A DNA stretch of 64,000 nt from Leishmania donovani (lineage: Eukaryota; Euglenozoa; Kinetoplastea; Trypanosomatida; Trypanosomatidae), in the NCBI RefSeq assembly GCF_000227135.1, contig NC_018260.1, positions 116,818-180,817 of the forward strand. The letters are read 5' to 3'. The notes under the pieces were generated by a model. The model saw nothing but the letters and a program-made list of their open reading frames with translations, ran no database searches and was not told where the DNA came from. Both the position numbers and the translations under genes were made by a program. Positions 30,994-41,174 of the stretch are shown here, one piece after another (position 1 is the stretch's first letter; every line of letters starts with the position of its first letter).

Positions 30994-32619
30994 CTAGTTT
31001 TCCTTGTACTTGCCGTACTTCTTGAACTCCTCAACGACCGCCTTGGTGGCGGCCTTGATGTCCACAATCGGCGCAGGATACGATGTGGAATATTCCTCTG
31101 CGTTCCCTTGGCCATTCCGTTTCCTCGAGTGGGTAACGGTCGCCTTGCCTCTAGCCCTCGCACAGTAACCCTCCCAGTGGTGCACGACGCTCGGCGGCAC
31201 CTTCGCCAGCTCAGGCACCCACTGAAAGATGAATTTGCAGTCTGGGTCGAAGCGCTCCGACTGGCGGAATGCGTTGAAGGTGCGAAAGTACGGCTGCGCG
31301 TCCGCACCCTGGCCCGAGGACCACAGCCAGCCACCGTTGTTGTTCGCGGCGTCGTAGTCCACAGCCACCGTCGCAAACCACCGCTCACACTCGCGCCAGT
31401 CGATTCCCAGCACCTTGACGGCAAAGTTAGAGATGACTAAGCGGCAACGGTTGTGGCACCAGCCGGTGGCGGTCAGACACCGCACGGCGGCGTCGACGAG
31501 CGGTACACCGGTGCGCCCCTCCTTGAACGCCTCGAAGTGCTCTGCCTTCCAGCTCCACTTGAAGTTGTCGTACGACGGTTGGAACGGTGCATTCTGCTTC
31601 GGCTGCGTCGCCTTAACGATGTCCTGCTGGCCAATAAAGGAGTTCAGCTGCCCTTGCAAGAGCCGTGGGCGCGTGAAGGCCAGCATCGCATAGAACTCGC
31701 GCCACACAAGCTGACGAGTGAACGGGTGCCCAGTGCCGAGCGCCCGCACGCTGGCGTGCCACACCTCCCGCGTCGACACCGTGCCGCACTTCATGTGTGG
31801 GCTGAGGTGCGAGGTGCGGTCTCCTGCGATGTCGTCGCGGGCATCTGCGTACTGCTTCAGCCTCTCCACGCACGCTAATCGCTTCAGCCCCTCTGTGCGA
31901 CCGCCGTGGTCCTGCACCTGCGGCATGTGCGCGTACACAAGCGCGGGATCTACCAAGTGATGCTCCATGCGCTTTTTTGGCTGCGAAACCAACATCGACT
32001 GCACCTTGCTCACGTTCACCAGCAGCGGTACCGCCACCCTGTGCGCATGCTCGGCCGTAAATTTGTTGTAGAACGGAGTGAAGACGCTGTACGGCTGCTC
32101 AGAGTTCTTGACTACCTCATCCAGAGGACGCAGCGAGTAGTCGTGAGGCCCTGTCACGCACACGATGCCCTGCTTGTCTGCGTAGGCGCGCAGCAGCCGA
32201 TCGCGCGCGAGGGCAAAGGGGGTGTAGTCCTCGTTGAACCCAAGCACTTTCACCTCATAGCCGCTGTCTCGGATGCGCTGCAAGCAATCCTCGTCGCTGC
32301 CGCGTAGGCACACCAGTCCACCGTTGAGCTGCGCCGCGCCGTCCAAGTCTATGAGGGACTCGCAGAAGAACTGGAAAAAGGCGTCGCCAAAGTACGGGTT
32401 CCTCTTCTTGTCGCATTGAATCGGGTTGAAGAAGAACGCCGGCAGCACCGGGATGGAACGGCGCGCGGCCTCGTCGCAGAGCGCCTGCAGACCGGTGTTG
32501 TCCACCACACGCAAGTCGCGGCGAAAGAGAAACAGCGCCACCTCCTCACGAACCGTGTGCGACCTCTTTTCTGCCGCCGCCGAGCCGGTGGACGAGGAGC
32601 GACTGCGGCCACGCTTCAT
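30994..32619 (-). CDS. DNA photolyase/cryptochrome family, class I CPD-type, 541 aa
   Basis: The protein binds FAD and uses light to split pyrimidine dimers, if it acts as its family does. The N-terminal alpha/beta domain begins VALFLFRRDLRVVDN (about 27-41). The FAD-binding helical domain shows SHLSPHMKCGTVS (270-282), RQLVWREFY (302-310), GRTGVPLVDAAVR (368-380), GWCHNRCRLVISNF (386-399) and DYDAANNNGGWLW (421-433), followed by PYFRTFNAFRQSERFD (443-458). The Asn-rich NNNGGW is the CPD class I pattern rather than animal cryptochrome. The length is slightly above bacterial enzymes because of a basic N-terminus and a C-terminal tail. A Lys/Arg-rich start (MKRGRSRSSS) could be nuclear-targeting. 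The start is the ATG at 32617-32619. Confidence 0.93.
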   Translation of the reverse strand: MKRGRSRSSSTGSAAAEKRSHTVREEVALFLFRRDLRVVDNTGLQALCDEAARRSIPVLPAFFFNPIQCDKKRNPYFGDAFFQFFCESLIDLDGAAQLNGGLVCLRGSDEDCLQRIRDSGYEVKVLGFNEDYTPFALARDRLLRAYADKQGIVCVTGPHDYSLRPLDEVVKNSEQPYSVFTPFYNKFTAEHAHRVAVPLLVNVSKVQSMLVSQPKKRMEHHLVDPALVYAHMPQVQDHGGRTEGLKRLACVERLKQYADARDDIAGDRTSHLSPHMKCGTVSTREVWHASVRALGTGHPFTRQLVWREFYAMLAFTRPRLLQGQLNSFIGQQDIVKATQPKQNAPFQPSYDNFKWSWKAEHFEAFKEGRTGVPLVDAAVRCLTATGWCHNRCRLVISNFAVKVLGIDWRECERWFATVAVDYDAANNNGGWLWSSGQGADAQPYFRTFNAFRQSERFDPDCKFIFQWVPELAKVPPSVVHHWEGYCARARGKATVTHSRKRNGQGNAEEYSTSYPAPIVDIKAATKAVVEEFKKYGKYKEN

Positions 32620-33660
32620 CTTGATGGATGCTCGTGCGGAAGCGGCGGCGAAGGCTGATAGGCGTGCACGACCTGCACCACACTGCGAGATCAGAAGAAC
32701 GAGAGAGACGTACGTCTTTGCTTCGTGGTGTATGAGAGACGGTCAGGGCTGTCACGCCTTGGATACAGGGTGGGGATTGGGTCGGGGGCAAGCAAGAAGG
32801 TAAAGCAGCGCCCCACCGCTGAGTTTTTTTGTTGTGCTATGCAAGCTTCGCGTTCCTTCGTGCGCCGCCCTGCTTCCGGAGACGCATGTACGCGTTTGGC
32901 GTATGTATCGGTATGCTTGTGCGTATGGGCATGCGCGCCGGCACGGAAACGAGGACTGTTGAGGAGGAGAAGCAACAGTCAATGAAAGGTGGGAAAGCGG
33001 GTGGGGTGGGGGGAGGGGGGCAGCAGACTAGAGGTTGTACAGACAACACGTCTGAAAAGGTATTTGAGGCGGAATGAAGCAGGCAAGCCGTCACTCTCGT
33101 AACGCGGTAGCACGCATCCGTCAACCGGGCAACAGGGTGCACGACTGCTCGCGTCTCATATGTCGTCCGTGGAGGACGGCGGCTCGTCGTCGGCTGCACC
33201 TCTGCCGCGCTCGACTGCAGATTCAAATCTGCGCACTTTCCGAACTGCCGAGAGGACAGAAATAAGGGCCGCTATATGTCTTCCGCTCTGTGTGAGGTTC
33301 GTTGTTTGCTTCGTGTGGATCTTATCCGTTTAAAACGTTCTTGAGCAGAGGCAGGCAGAGGGAAAAGAAGGAAAGGGAAGAGGACGATGTGGCGGCAGCA
33401 GCAGCAGCGAGGTAGAAAAGTGCAACACCCGCTTCGCCTCCCTCACAAGCAAACATCACATGTCCAGACAAGGCGGCGCACACACAACTGGAGATATAAG
33501 TCCGGCCAACAGTTTGCCGACGCCGCAATATCCGATCCTGCTCCGTTCGCGGCCTTCCCCCCTCCCTTTCACAGTCCCTACTCGTTTTGCGCGCTGTTCG
33601 CGATGGGGATCTGTGCAGGGCGAGTCGCAGCAGCTCAGTGATATCATGCCTGCGCTGCAC
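32620..33660. other. Intergenic/UTR stretch
   Basis: No gene is supported. GA-rich patches at 33355-33385 and 33000-33020 read as pyrimidine tracts on the transcribed strand. Confidence 0.5.
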
Positions 33661-35724
33661 TCACAAGCAACGATGCAGCAGGCGATGAAGCGGGTACTCA
33701 TCGGCCCTGCTGCCTTCGGCAGCCACCGGCGGGCCCTCTTCACCACGATGAGCGTGACGGGCTGCGACATTACAGCCCTCAGCTGCCGCGTGCACCTCCC
33801 CGCAGAACACGGCCACCAGCACACGCAGGCCCGCAAGAGGAGTGGCTGGTGCGCGCGTCACCGTCGAAGCAATCGGTGTCGGCTCTCTGCCGCCGTGGCT
33901 AGTGGAGGGTGTGGTAGGAGTGCGCAGTAGAAGCCGTTGCAGCAGCTCCACAAAGCTGCCAGAGGCCCCGGGGAAGTGTTTGGGCACTCGAACAATACTG
34001 GGCGACGACTTCACGCGTAGTAGCGGTGCTGCCTCGTCACCCCTGCTCGCGCACGCTGACGTGTCTTGTCCTTGTGCAAGCACCCTTGTAACTTCATCTG
34101 TCCAAGCCTGCATATCGGCCCCGCACTGGGGAGGCAGCAACAGAACACCCAGTGTTTCGCTGTACTCCTCCATCACAATACCCTTGCGTTGCTGTAAAAC
34201 GCGTAGCTCCGGCGCGCCACGGGCACCTTCGCCGCCGGTGGCTGACGCGAAGCGGGCGCGACGCGCATTTCGAGAGCTGCGCAAGCGCACCGGCGCTGTC
34301 ATGAGCTCCAGCTCTTGCACCTCCACAAGCGCGCCAAACAGCGGGAACAAGCGGGCGAGAGAGAGAGGCAGCACACCCGCTCCTTCGCTGCGCGCCGCCA
34401 ACGCCGATGCCGGCACTGTGGCGCCCATACACTCGAGGCGAAGCTGAGAAACGGTGCCCAGCCTCTCTGCGACAATGCGGGCCGCCAGTGCCCACATGCT
34501 CGCCACGGAGAAGCTGAGAACGCAACGAATAGCCTGCTTGCGCTGGCGGCGACTCGTGCGCGAGGATCTAGTGCGGTCGGCAGCCGATTGTGCCGTCGCT
34601 ACCGGCAGCTGGACGGTTTCAGGCGTCGCAGCTGCAGCTTTCGAGTCTGCCATGACGTCGCCCCGCTTACTAGACATCTGGGTGCTGCCATGCGCGTCGT
34701 TGACGCTGCGGCGAGCGGCGCGGAGACGACGGAGGGCACAACGCTTCTCTGTGGTGTCATTCAATGCAAACACCGACAACGGCGGGGTGGAACGTCCGAG
34801 TGGCTCCGGCGTTGGCTTTGACGCAGCCTTCGACGCACGTGCCGCTGTTGCAGCCCCTTCCTCATTTTCGCCTCTTCCACTATCATCACCAGTGTGCCCC
34901 GCGTGCGTGGCTCGTGCGAAACTACCGCAATCACCAGCCCCCGCCTTGTCGCCGGAGAGAGTTGTGTACCAGTAGCGCCTCAACGCTGAGGCCCGCGAGA
35001 TCCCACGCGCGAGCCGCAGAATCTTTCGCGTCGTACACCGCCGTCGCCAGAAATCTCTCCGGGTTCGAGAAACCGTGGTGGAAGTAATCATCTGCAAGGG
35101 GAGCCCCTGCGGAGGCAGCCGTTTCTCCTCCGTCCGTACACGTTTGTGTGCACTCTTCTCGCCTTCGCTACCGGCGCCTGCGGCGGCACTGTGCGGTACG
35201 GACGCGGTGTCAGAGCGGCTGCGTTTGCGCTCCTCATCCTCCTGCTGCCGCTTAGCACGCAGCTCTTGGTAGCGTGACGTGAGAGTTGCAGAAACCGCCA
35301 CTTCGCGTGCCCGCTGAATCTCTCTAGCCGCCGGTACCGCTGGGAGTTGCGTGTGCGTCTGGAGCACCGTTACGGCACAGGCTGACGCATTTCTTGATTG
35401 GTTAGAGGTCTTGCGGGGGCTCGAGGACGCAGTCCTTGGCCGCGCCGGCGGCTCTGAGGGCCTGTGGGATGCGTCAAGCTCCGACCCCTTCCTCCTTGCC
35501 TTCGCCTTCTCGCGTGCGGCAGACTCTGCCTTGTGGGCCTGCACCCCCAGCATGAGCGGATTCACTCCTCGCTCCACAGCCTCCACCATCTTCGACGGCG
35601 GCAATGCTGAAGACGTCGATCCATGGCGCCGGCGGACGACTTTCGCCAGTTTCGCGTGCTCTGGTGCGGCGACAAAGCCGCGGTGGCGCTCGAGGAGGTT
35701 GTCCAAGACAGAACCGGCATCCAT
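33661..35724 (-). CDS. Hypothetical basic protein, 687 aa
   Basis: The start MDAGSVLDNLLERHRGFV is followed by a helical N-terminus. Long Arg/Ser/Ala-rich disordered stretches come next, with several basic clusters (for example RRRHGS, KRSRSD and RRDFWRRRCTTRK) that suggest nucleic-acid binding or nuclear targeting. A more hydrophobic C-terminal part from about residue 420 (LSFSVASMWALAARIVAERLG) may be folded. I recognise no family. An in-frame ATG at 36009 would add 95 residues. It is rejected because a strong acceptor, TGCTTCTTTTTTCAG at 35919-35918, lies downstream of it and 35724 is the first ATG after that acceptor. Confidence 0.75.
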   Translation of the reverse strand: MDAGSVLDNLLERHRGFVAAPEHAKLAKVVRRRHGSTSSALPPSKMVEAVERGVNPLMLGVQAHKAESAAREKAKARRKGSELDASHRPSEPPARPRTASSSPRKTSNQSRNASACAVTVLQTHTQLPAVPAAREIQRAREVAVSATLTSRYQELRAKRQQEDEERKRSRSDTASVPHSAAAGAGSEGEKSAHKRVRTEEKRLPPQGLPLQMITSTTVSRTRRDFWRRRCTTRKILRLARGISRASALRRYWYTTLSGDKAGAGDCGSFARATHAGHTGDDSGRGENEEGAATAARASKAASKPTPEPLGRSTPPLSVFALNDTTEKRCALRRLRAARRSVNDAHGSTQMSSKRGDVMADSKAAAATPETVQLPVATAQSAADRTRSSRTSRRQRKQAIRCVLSFSVASMWALAARIVAERLGTVSQLRLECMGATVPASALAARSEGAGVLPLSLARLFPLFGALVEVQELELMTAPVRLRSSRNARRARFASATGGEGARGAPELRVLQQRKGIVMEEYSETLGVLLLPPQCGADMQAWTDEVTRVLAQGQDTSACASRGDEAAPLLRVKSSPSIVRVPKHFPGASGSFVELLQRLLLRTPTTPSTSHGGREPTPIASTVTRAPATPLAGLRVLVAVFCGEVHAAAEGCNVAARHAHRGEEGPPVAAEGSRADEYPLHRLLHRCL

Positions 35725-35917
35725 GATCAAGTTGTTGGTGTGCGCGCGTGCTTGCGCGCACAAGTCTTCAATTGCTTTGGTGGGACGCAGCTGGCCTACA
35801 GCTGTCCTTCCCGTCTTCGCTTCCGCGCCTACTCGGCAAAAGCGGCTGCTCCGGTCGCGGGTGGCCAACGCGGTGCGGGCAAGCGTTCCTCGGCAAAGCC
35901 GCAGCAGTAACTGGATG

Positions 35918-36024
35918 CTGAAAAAAGAAGCAGGCAGATTCAAATGACGGTAAAGACGTGTGCGAGTACGCAGAGCACAAGAAAGGGCGGAGAGCGGCAT
36001 ATGGGACATGCGGGGCGTATGAGC
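35918..36024 (-). promoter_or_regulatory. Predicted trans-splice acceptor of the 687-aa gene
   Basis: On the minus strand an AG-free tract of about 105 nt ends in CTGCTTCTTTTTTCAG. The 5' UTR to ATG 35724 would be 193 nt. Confidence 0.6.
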
Positions 36025-36157
36025 CTAGAAGAGTGGCAGTGAGCCGCGCGGTGGCATGTGTGACGTCAGCTCGTGAGATCCCCCGAATGCGCAGCGACAT
36101 GCCCTCTGGCGGCCTTTGCCGTCAAAGTAGAAAAGCACACGTTTGGCGTGCAAACAA

Positions 36158-36198
<41 letters not shown>

Positions 36199-36522
36199 GC
36201 TATCGCCGTGTAGTGGGCACAGTGCACAACAGACGCTGGCGAACTCCAGATAAATCGATCACGTCGGCGGTGGAGAACGGAAACCACCATGTCGACACGC
36301 ATTCTGCTCCTCATCCGCTGCGTCTGCGCCTCTGCGCTAAACCTGCGCAGGAGCCTCCTCGGCGTGCAACGGGCTTTCACCGTCGAGGGAGGGAGAGGGG
36401 TCTCCGGAACGTCATGGGTTCTTTACACAAACGGCAGGTGCACGGGCATGTGCGTACGTATGCGCGCATGCTTAAGCGTTGCCTCACACCCTGCACGTGT
36501 GGAAGCCACTCCGCGGCCCACG
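36025..36522. other. Short intergenic stretch with a TG microsatellite
   Basis: No gene is supported. The main feature is the (TG)18 run at 36161-36196. Confidence 0.55.
36161..36196. repeat. (TG)18 microsatellite
   Basis: Perfect 36-base TG repeat between the Pop1-like gene's stop codon and the next gene downstream; CA on the transcribed strand. Confidence 0.95.
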
Positions 36523-39500
36523 TCACGCGTACCACTGTATGAGTTGTACCGGCGAGCACGACAGCGGATCGTAAAGCAGCGTCTCGAGCTCCCGCATGGC
36601 ACGTCCTTGCCCAAGGTCAAACACGCGCTGATGGCGACTGTGGGCTCGCTTTCGCGGCAGCTCGTCTCGCTGGAGCAATGTGCTGCGGCGAAGAAGATCA
36701 TCCGCTACCTCAGGAGGGGCGAGCAGGTAGGTGAGTGCGTCAGAAGCAGAAGCGGTGTCACCGACCAGAGAGGCGGCAGTCCAGTGGACGCCGTGCGCCG
36801 CCACGGGTAGCGCATGTTCTTCCTCGTTGTCGAGAGCGGCAAGAATAGGGCCACCGCCAGTCCCGCTCGTCGTTGGCGGAAAGCAGCACCACACAGGTGC
36901 CACCATGCACCCGAATCGCTGTGCGAAGAAGGCAGATGATGTCACAACGCCGATGCGTGCCACACCCGGTATGCACAACGCGCCGCGTCCTCTGCGCTGC
37001 AACCACCGGTACTGCAGCAGGACCGTCCCCACGCTGCAGTGCAGGGTGGGGAGCTTGTGATCTGTGTGTGCCGCCCGCACAAAGACACGACACGCCGCAT
37101 TCGAGACATTCCCATAGTATTTCAGTATGTGCAGGTACGAGGGAAGTCGCGCACACACCGGCGCCGCAGCGGCAGACGTGCCGTCCGTTGGCGTGCGACT
37201 GCGTTTTGTGCCATGCCGTACAACCCGGCCCTTTTTTGGTGTGGGTCGGCTTCGCTGCTGCCGCCGCTGCTGCGCCGCTGCTGAAGGGCGGGACAGCCCG
37301 TAGTCCAGAGGGTAGGCAGGACGGCCTAGCAAGTGAAGGAGGGTGACGCGATCCTGGAAGCCAAGCGCACGGCACCGCCCGCGTGCGGCGGCACCGCTAA
37401 GCGTTGTTTCAGTCCGCGGTGGAGCCATGAGAAGAAACCCGAAGAAGCGCCGAGCCAGCTGGAAGTGAGCGCGACGCGCCTGCCACGACAGTAGGCACCT
37501 ACGTCGAGGCGAAGGGGTGGCCACGGCACGCTCCACGCCTAGGGATGCGGCAGACCTAGCGGCGGCGTCACGGATGCGGGTGCACGCGGCACGTCTCCTG
37601 CTCTCAGGAACGCGGTAGAGAAGCGCAAGGCGCCACGCGTACGGGGCCGCCCTTCCTTCCCCGGACCCGTTGCGGTGCGAATCTGACAGAAACGGAGAGG
37701 AGAAGCTGGGAAAGGCCACGAGGGAGAGGCGCGACGAAGCCCGCTGAGGGCCATGCGCAGCAGTCCTTGGCCCTGCAACCGTCGCACCGATTCTTGGCGC
37801 GTTTTTTCGGGGTTGAGACGCGGACGATTTTCCCCGGCGAGCGCGGGGGTTACAGCGGGGGCGAAATGAACGCAACTGCAGCCGCCGGTAGACACGGGCG
37901 CAGCGCTGGAGAGCACCCTGGAGCGTTGAGAGCGCCTCCGGCTCCGACTGGGAAGAGGGTGCGCAGGGGTCGCAACGCCAGTACTCAAATGCAGAGGCGC
38001 GTGCCGAGCTCAGCGTGCACGGGTTCCAGGATGAGACAAGCTGAATTCGCAATTGTGTCATAGCGCGGCTAGTGAAGTGCACCGGGCCTTCACTGAAGAG
38101 AAGCACCTCCATGGAAGCGACTGCGGCTCTGGCGCGAAGTGAAGCAACCAGCACCACTGGCACCACACGCGTGTGACGAGAGAGAGTGCTGACAGAGTCG
38201 CGGCGCTGGTCGGCTGCCTTCAAGGCGGCATTCTCAAGGCATGCAGCACCTGCACACCACATGTGTCCATGCACGACGGTTGCACAAGTTCGTCGTGTGC
38301 GCTGATGGCGCGCCGTCGGAGAAAGCGCAAAGACCACCCCCGAAGGTGCGGCACCCACGCCCTCCACATCAGGATGCAGTCCGAGTACTGCAAGAAGGCT
38401 GGTCAGCGCAGATGAGACAACAGACGCAGCTTCATGCGGTAAATTAGGTGAAGTGCATACTCCACCACTGAGTGGCCACTTCTTCCGCGGCGTCAGCACG
38501 TACACGCAGTGATGTGAAAGGTCCGCCAGCATAGTTGCGGCTGGGGCAGACGCAGTCAGCAATGCATGTGAGTGTGATGGGTGGGCATTCCCTGCAGTGG
38601 GGCTGCAGAAGAGCCGCCGGCGATGGTGCACCGCGAGCGCGGTCGCCCAACGCTGCAAAAATCGATGATCCTTTCGCGTGGGCTCACACGGTATGGCGAC
38701 CCGAGTCACGCATGATGCACAGAGGCGCAGACGCCTTGCCCGTCGCGTTTCACATGGCGCGGTGGAGCTGAGCGCTGCATCACCGCCATGGTGCGAGGGG
38801 ATCGATGATGTCGCTGTCGTCAGCGATACGTGCGTGACGCCGGGTTGGACGGCAAGAAAAACAATACGGTAGTGGAAGCGCTTCACCAGCCGCGAGTGCG
38901 ATGGAAGCCACTGGGTCACCACCTTGCGGGCAGCCTTGATGAGAGGCGGGCGTGCTTTGCGCGCCGGAGTTGAGGCCTTGGGCGGGTGTCTTCGACTCCT
39001 GCAGCAGCGGCAGAGCCCAATCGGCCGCCCGTACTCGAGTGCTAGCTGCCGAGCGAGGTGCCGCCGTCGAGCCACCGGCCGCCGGCGGTGCCACAGCCGA
39101 CGCCGACGACGCAGCCAGAGGGCCCACTGCGCGTGTGACAAGAGGCGTTGACGGGTTCGCTTGATGCGCAGTCGGCGCAGCTGGGCTTGCTGCTGGGGAG
39201 TGAGGGCGGCACTTTTCTTGGCGGCGCGCCGCGAGACGTCGTCGGCAGAGCTGCAATGCGATCCCAGCTCCGTCATCCAGAGGTAGGTGCGGTCGCGAAT
39301 CTCCTGCGCGGAGAAGCCCATGGCTCCTAGCGGGGCACCGCTACGGCTGCCGCTCGTGGCTAAATGTGGAAGGCCACCGGCAAGGTCGTCGGCATCGCTC
39401 CTGGCCATCTTTTTTGTTTTGCGTGCCATCCGCTGCTCTCGTTCTGCCCGTGCCTTGATCTCTTGAAGGACGCGTGACACCGGCACATTCGCGGAGGCAG

Positions 39501-39765
39501 GGCGGCGGTACGCGGGTGTCACCGCGGCCACGCGTATCATAGGAGGAGAAGAGGTGACGGCTTCTGCCTCACTCGTAGCGGTGTGTGTCGCCGATGAAAC
39601 GGAGGCCGACGTCGGACGCGGCTTGCGTTCTGCGGATGTCGGCCGACGAAACACAAGGGCCGTAAAGGCGGCAACATCCGCCTGGCGCTCGTGGAACAGA
39701 GCCGCAGCATCCATGTTGTATTGGCGTGCAAGAATGTTGCAGACTTCATGGCCAGAGAGGTGCAT
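36523..39765 (-). CDS. POP1: Divergent Pop1, RNase P/MRP protein subunit, 1080 aa
   Basis: Pop1 is the largest protein of RNase P and RNase MRP and binds the RNA. The family's landmarks appear here in order. An Arg-rich block has RTRQRLLSH (203-210), then WLRRRRR. WLPSHSRLVKRFH (286-298) matches the family's W-L-x-x-H-x4-K-R-F-H motif. DLSHHC (415-420) stands where others have D-L-S-Y-Y-C. GPVHF is at 560-564. A POPLD-like part has APYAWRLALLYRVP (707-720) and GRPAYPLDY (814-822). A C-terminal glycine-poor version of the family's G-x-V-T-S-G-x-F-S block is GVVTSSAFFAQRFG (939-952). Long Arg/Ser-rich insertions separate these. The assignment rests on motif order, not an alignment score. The first AG after the pyrimidine tract lies inside the frame, so ATG 39714 (residue 18) is an alternative start. 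Confidence 0.75.
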   Translation of the reverse strand: MHLSGHEVCNILARQYNMDAAALFHERQADVAAFTALVFRRPTSAERKPRPTSASVSSATHTATSEAEAVTSSPPMIRVAAVTPAYRRPASANVPVSRVLQEIKARAEREQRMARKTKKMARSDADDLAGGLPHLATSGSRSGAPLGAMGFSAQEIRDRTYLWMTELGSHCSSADDVSRRAAKKSAALTPQQQAQLRRLRIKRTRQRLLSHAQWALWLRRRRRLWHRRRPVARRRHLARQLALEYGRPIGLCRCCRSRRHPPKASTPARKARPPLIKAARKVVTQWLPSHSRLVKRFHYRIVFLAVQPGVTHVSLTTATSSIPSHHGGDAALSSTAPCETRRARRLRLCASCVTRVAIPCEPTRKDHRFLQRWATALAVHHRRRLFCSPTAGNAHPSHSHALLTASAPAATMLADLSHHCVYVLTPRKKWPLSGGVCTSPNLPHEAASVVSSALTSLLAVLGLHPDVEGVGAAPSGVVFALSPTARHQRTRRTCATVVHGHMWCAGAACLENAALKAADQRRDSVSTLSRHTRVVPVVLVASLRARAAVASMEVLLFSEGPVHFTSRAMTQLRIQLVSSWNPCTLSSARASAFEYWRCDPCAPSSQSEPEALSTLQGALQRCARVYRRLQLRSFRPRCNPRARRGKSSASQPRKNAPRIGATVAGPRTAAHGPQRASSRLSLVAFPSFSSPFLSDSHRNGSGEGRAAPYAWRLALLYRVPESRRRAACTRIRDAAARSAASLGVERAVATPSPRRRCLLSWQARRAHFQLARRFFGFLLMAPPRTETTLSGAAARGRCRALGFQDRVTLLHLLGRPAYPLDYGLSRPSAAAQQRRQQRSRPTPKKGRVVRHGTKRSRTPTDGTSAAAAPVCARLPSYLHILKYYGNVSNAACRVFVRAAHTDHKLPTLHCSVGTVLLQYRWLQRRGRGALCIPGVARIGVVTSSAFFAQRFGCMVAPVWCCFPPTTSGTGGGPILAALDNEEEHALPVAAHGVHWTAASLVGDTASASDALTYLLAPPEVADDLLRRSTLLQRDELPRKRAHSRHQRVFDLGQGRAMRELETLLYDPLSCSPVQLIQWYA

Positions 39766-40236
39766 AAGTCGCGCACCGAGAGGACGAGGGAGAAAAAGAG
39801 GAAGAGGAAGAGGGTTGAGGAAAGGGGATACAATGGGACGGGCGCGGGTAGGCGAATTCCTTTTTAGGCCACCTCACACGTTTCGCACGAATGTCGCCGT
39901 GCTTGGAGGCGGCCGCAGCGACGACGGTGACGTGTTGAGCGGAGGGAAGAAAAGAAAGGCAGCAACGGAGGATCAGAAAAGGGGAAGAAGAGCAAGACAC
40001 TCACCCCCTTTCATACGTCGCTTGGCCTTTTCGTGTGTCGTCCGCACCCACATCCACGCCGCGCATCGTCATGGGCGAAGACACATGTATGGAGTATGCT
40101 AGAGGGATCAGAAAATGTGGGCAAAGAGGTGGTGGGGCAACACAACACATACACGTCAGCGTGTGTGTGCAAGAGCAAACATCACAAGAACCTCAGCAGC
40201 GTCACTTCCCCCTTTCCTCCTCAAAAGTCCTCAAAA
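39766..40236. other. Short intergenic stretch
   Basis: The first 100 bases (39766-39864) are AG-free and pyrimidine-rich on the minus strand and form the processing signal of the Pop1-like gene. The rest holds nothing recognisable. Confidence 0.5.
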
Positions 40237-41157
40237 TCACGTTGGTGTGCACTCGGCCGCAGCGTTGCGCCAATACATCGTGACAGGAGGCGGTCCATAG
40301 TGCTGCCACTCCTCCAGAAGGGCAGCCATCTCGGCAGCACGCGGGATCCCCAAGTGCTTGCCAGAGGATGTCACGATGAACACTGGCAGCAAGCGCTTCA
40401 GCTTTTCGTGGAAATGAGCTACCACCTCGCGCAGCAATACTGCTTCAAGCTGCCGTTCGACTGCGGTCCCCTGCGGCACAGCAGTCTCAGCGGAGGGTCG
40501 GGGGGTCTTCAATGCAAGCTGTGCCAGCGCCGAAGCGCGATACTGTACGCATGTGTACTCGTAGCAGCGCAGCAGTCCGTCCTCGCCGATGGACTCCAGC
40601 TTGTCCGCGTCGCTCACGTAATCTCGGACCGCCACCCAGCTGCTGCTTTTCGTCGCTGCCTCCACGCCCTCGCTCAGCGCGGGCACAAACCAGCGCATGC
40701 CCCGCTTCACCTCCTTCGAGTACGAGATGGCATCCAGTGAGGTAAGCAGGAGCTGCGCCACCTGCTGCACCACCTGCTGCGCACTTCCTTCTGTCTCGCC
40801 GGCGTTGGCACGCGGCAGAGGGACACAAAAAAGACGTGGGTCCGTGCTCTCTGCGTGGGCCACCAGCGCTGCCGCCTCGGCAGCAGCGAAGGACTTCACT
40901 CGGTGCAGGAGAGCGCCAGCGACGTCGTACTTGTGGTCTGCCACGTCGTGTAGCATGCCCACTAGTATAATCCGGTACAACATACCGGCTTTTTCCGCGG
41001 GCGCCACAGTCGCGGCGGTGTCCATGAGGTACAGCAGGATCGCCTGCTCCGTCACCTTGCGCATATGGCCAAGGCCGTGCGAAGCATCACGGCCAGCGCA
41101 GGCAGAGGCAACAAAAGACGTGCAGCGGTCCCACAGCTCGTAATGCAACGCCTCCAT
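40237..41157 (-). CDS. HD-domain metal-dependent phosphohydrolase, 306 aa
   Basis: The HD-superfamily metal site is complete: His31 (SHGLGH), HD at 70-71 (GMLHDVADHKY) and Asp185 in a VSDADKLESIGEDGL motif. The DADxLExIG form with the Tyr-Asp after HD resembles the small bacterial and eukaryotic YedJ-like/HDIG phosphohydrolases, which act on nucleotides or similar phosphates. The substrate cannot be told from sequence. The C-terminus (ALLEEWQHYGPPPVTMYW) is an extension. The frame is open far upstream to 41523, but that part is low-complexity. ATG 41157 begins the conserved part (MEALHYELWD). An acceptor (CACCCCAG at 41230-41229) gives a 5' UTR of 71 nt that contains a run of 13 C. Confidence 0.88.
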   Translation of the reverse strand: MEALHYELWDRCTSFVASACAGRDASHGLGHMRKVTEQAILLYLMDTAATVAPAEKAGMLYRIILVGMLHDVADHKYDVAGALLHRVKSFAAAEAAALVAHAESTDPRLFCVPLPRANAGETEGSAQQVVQQVAQLLLTSLDAISYSKEVKRGMRWFVPALSEGVEAATKSSSWVAVRDYVSDADKLESIGEDGLLRCYEYTCVQYRASALAQLALKTPRPSAETAVPQGTAVERQLEAVLLREVVAHFHEKLKRLLPVFIVTSSGKHLGIPRAAEMAALLEEWQHYGPPPVTMYWRNAAAECTPT

Positions 41158-41174
41158 GGATGTGAGGAATGTGT

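Noticed and set aside
35724..36009. Upstream ATG (36009) extending the 687-aa protein by 95 residues
   Set aside because: A strong TTTTTTCAG acceptor at 35919-35918 lies between this ATG and 35724, so it would be spliced off.
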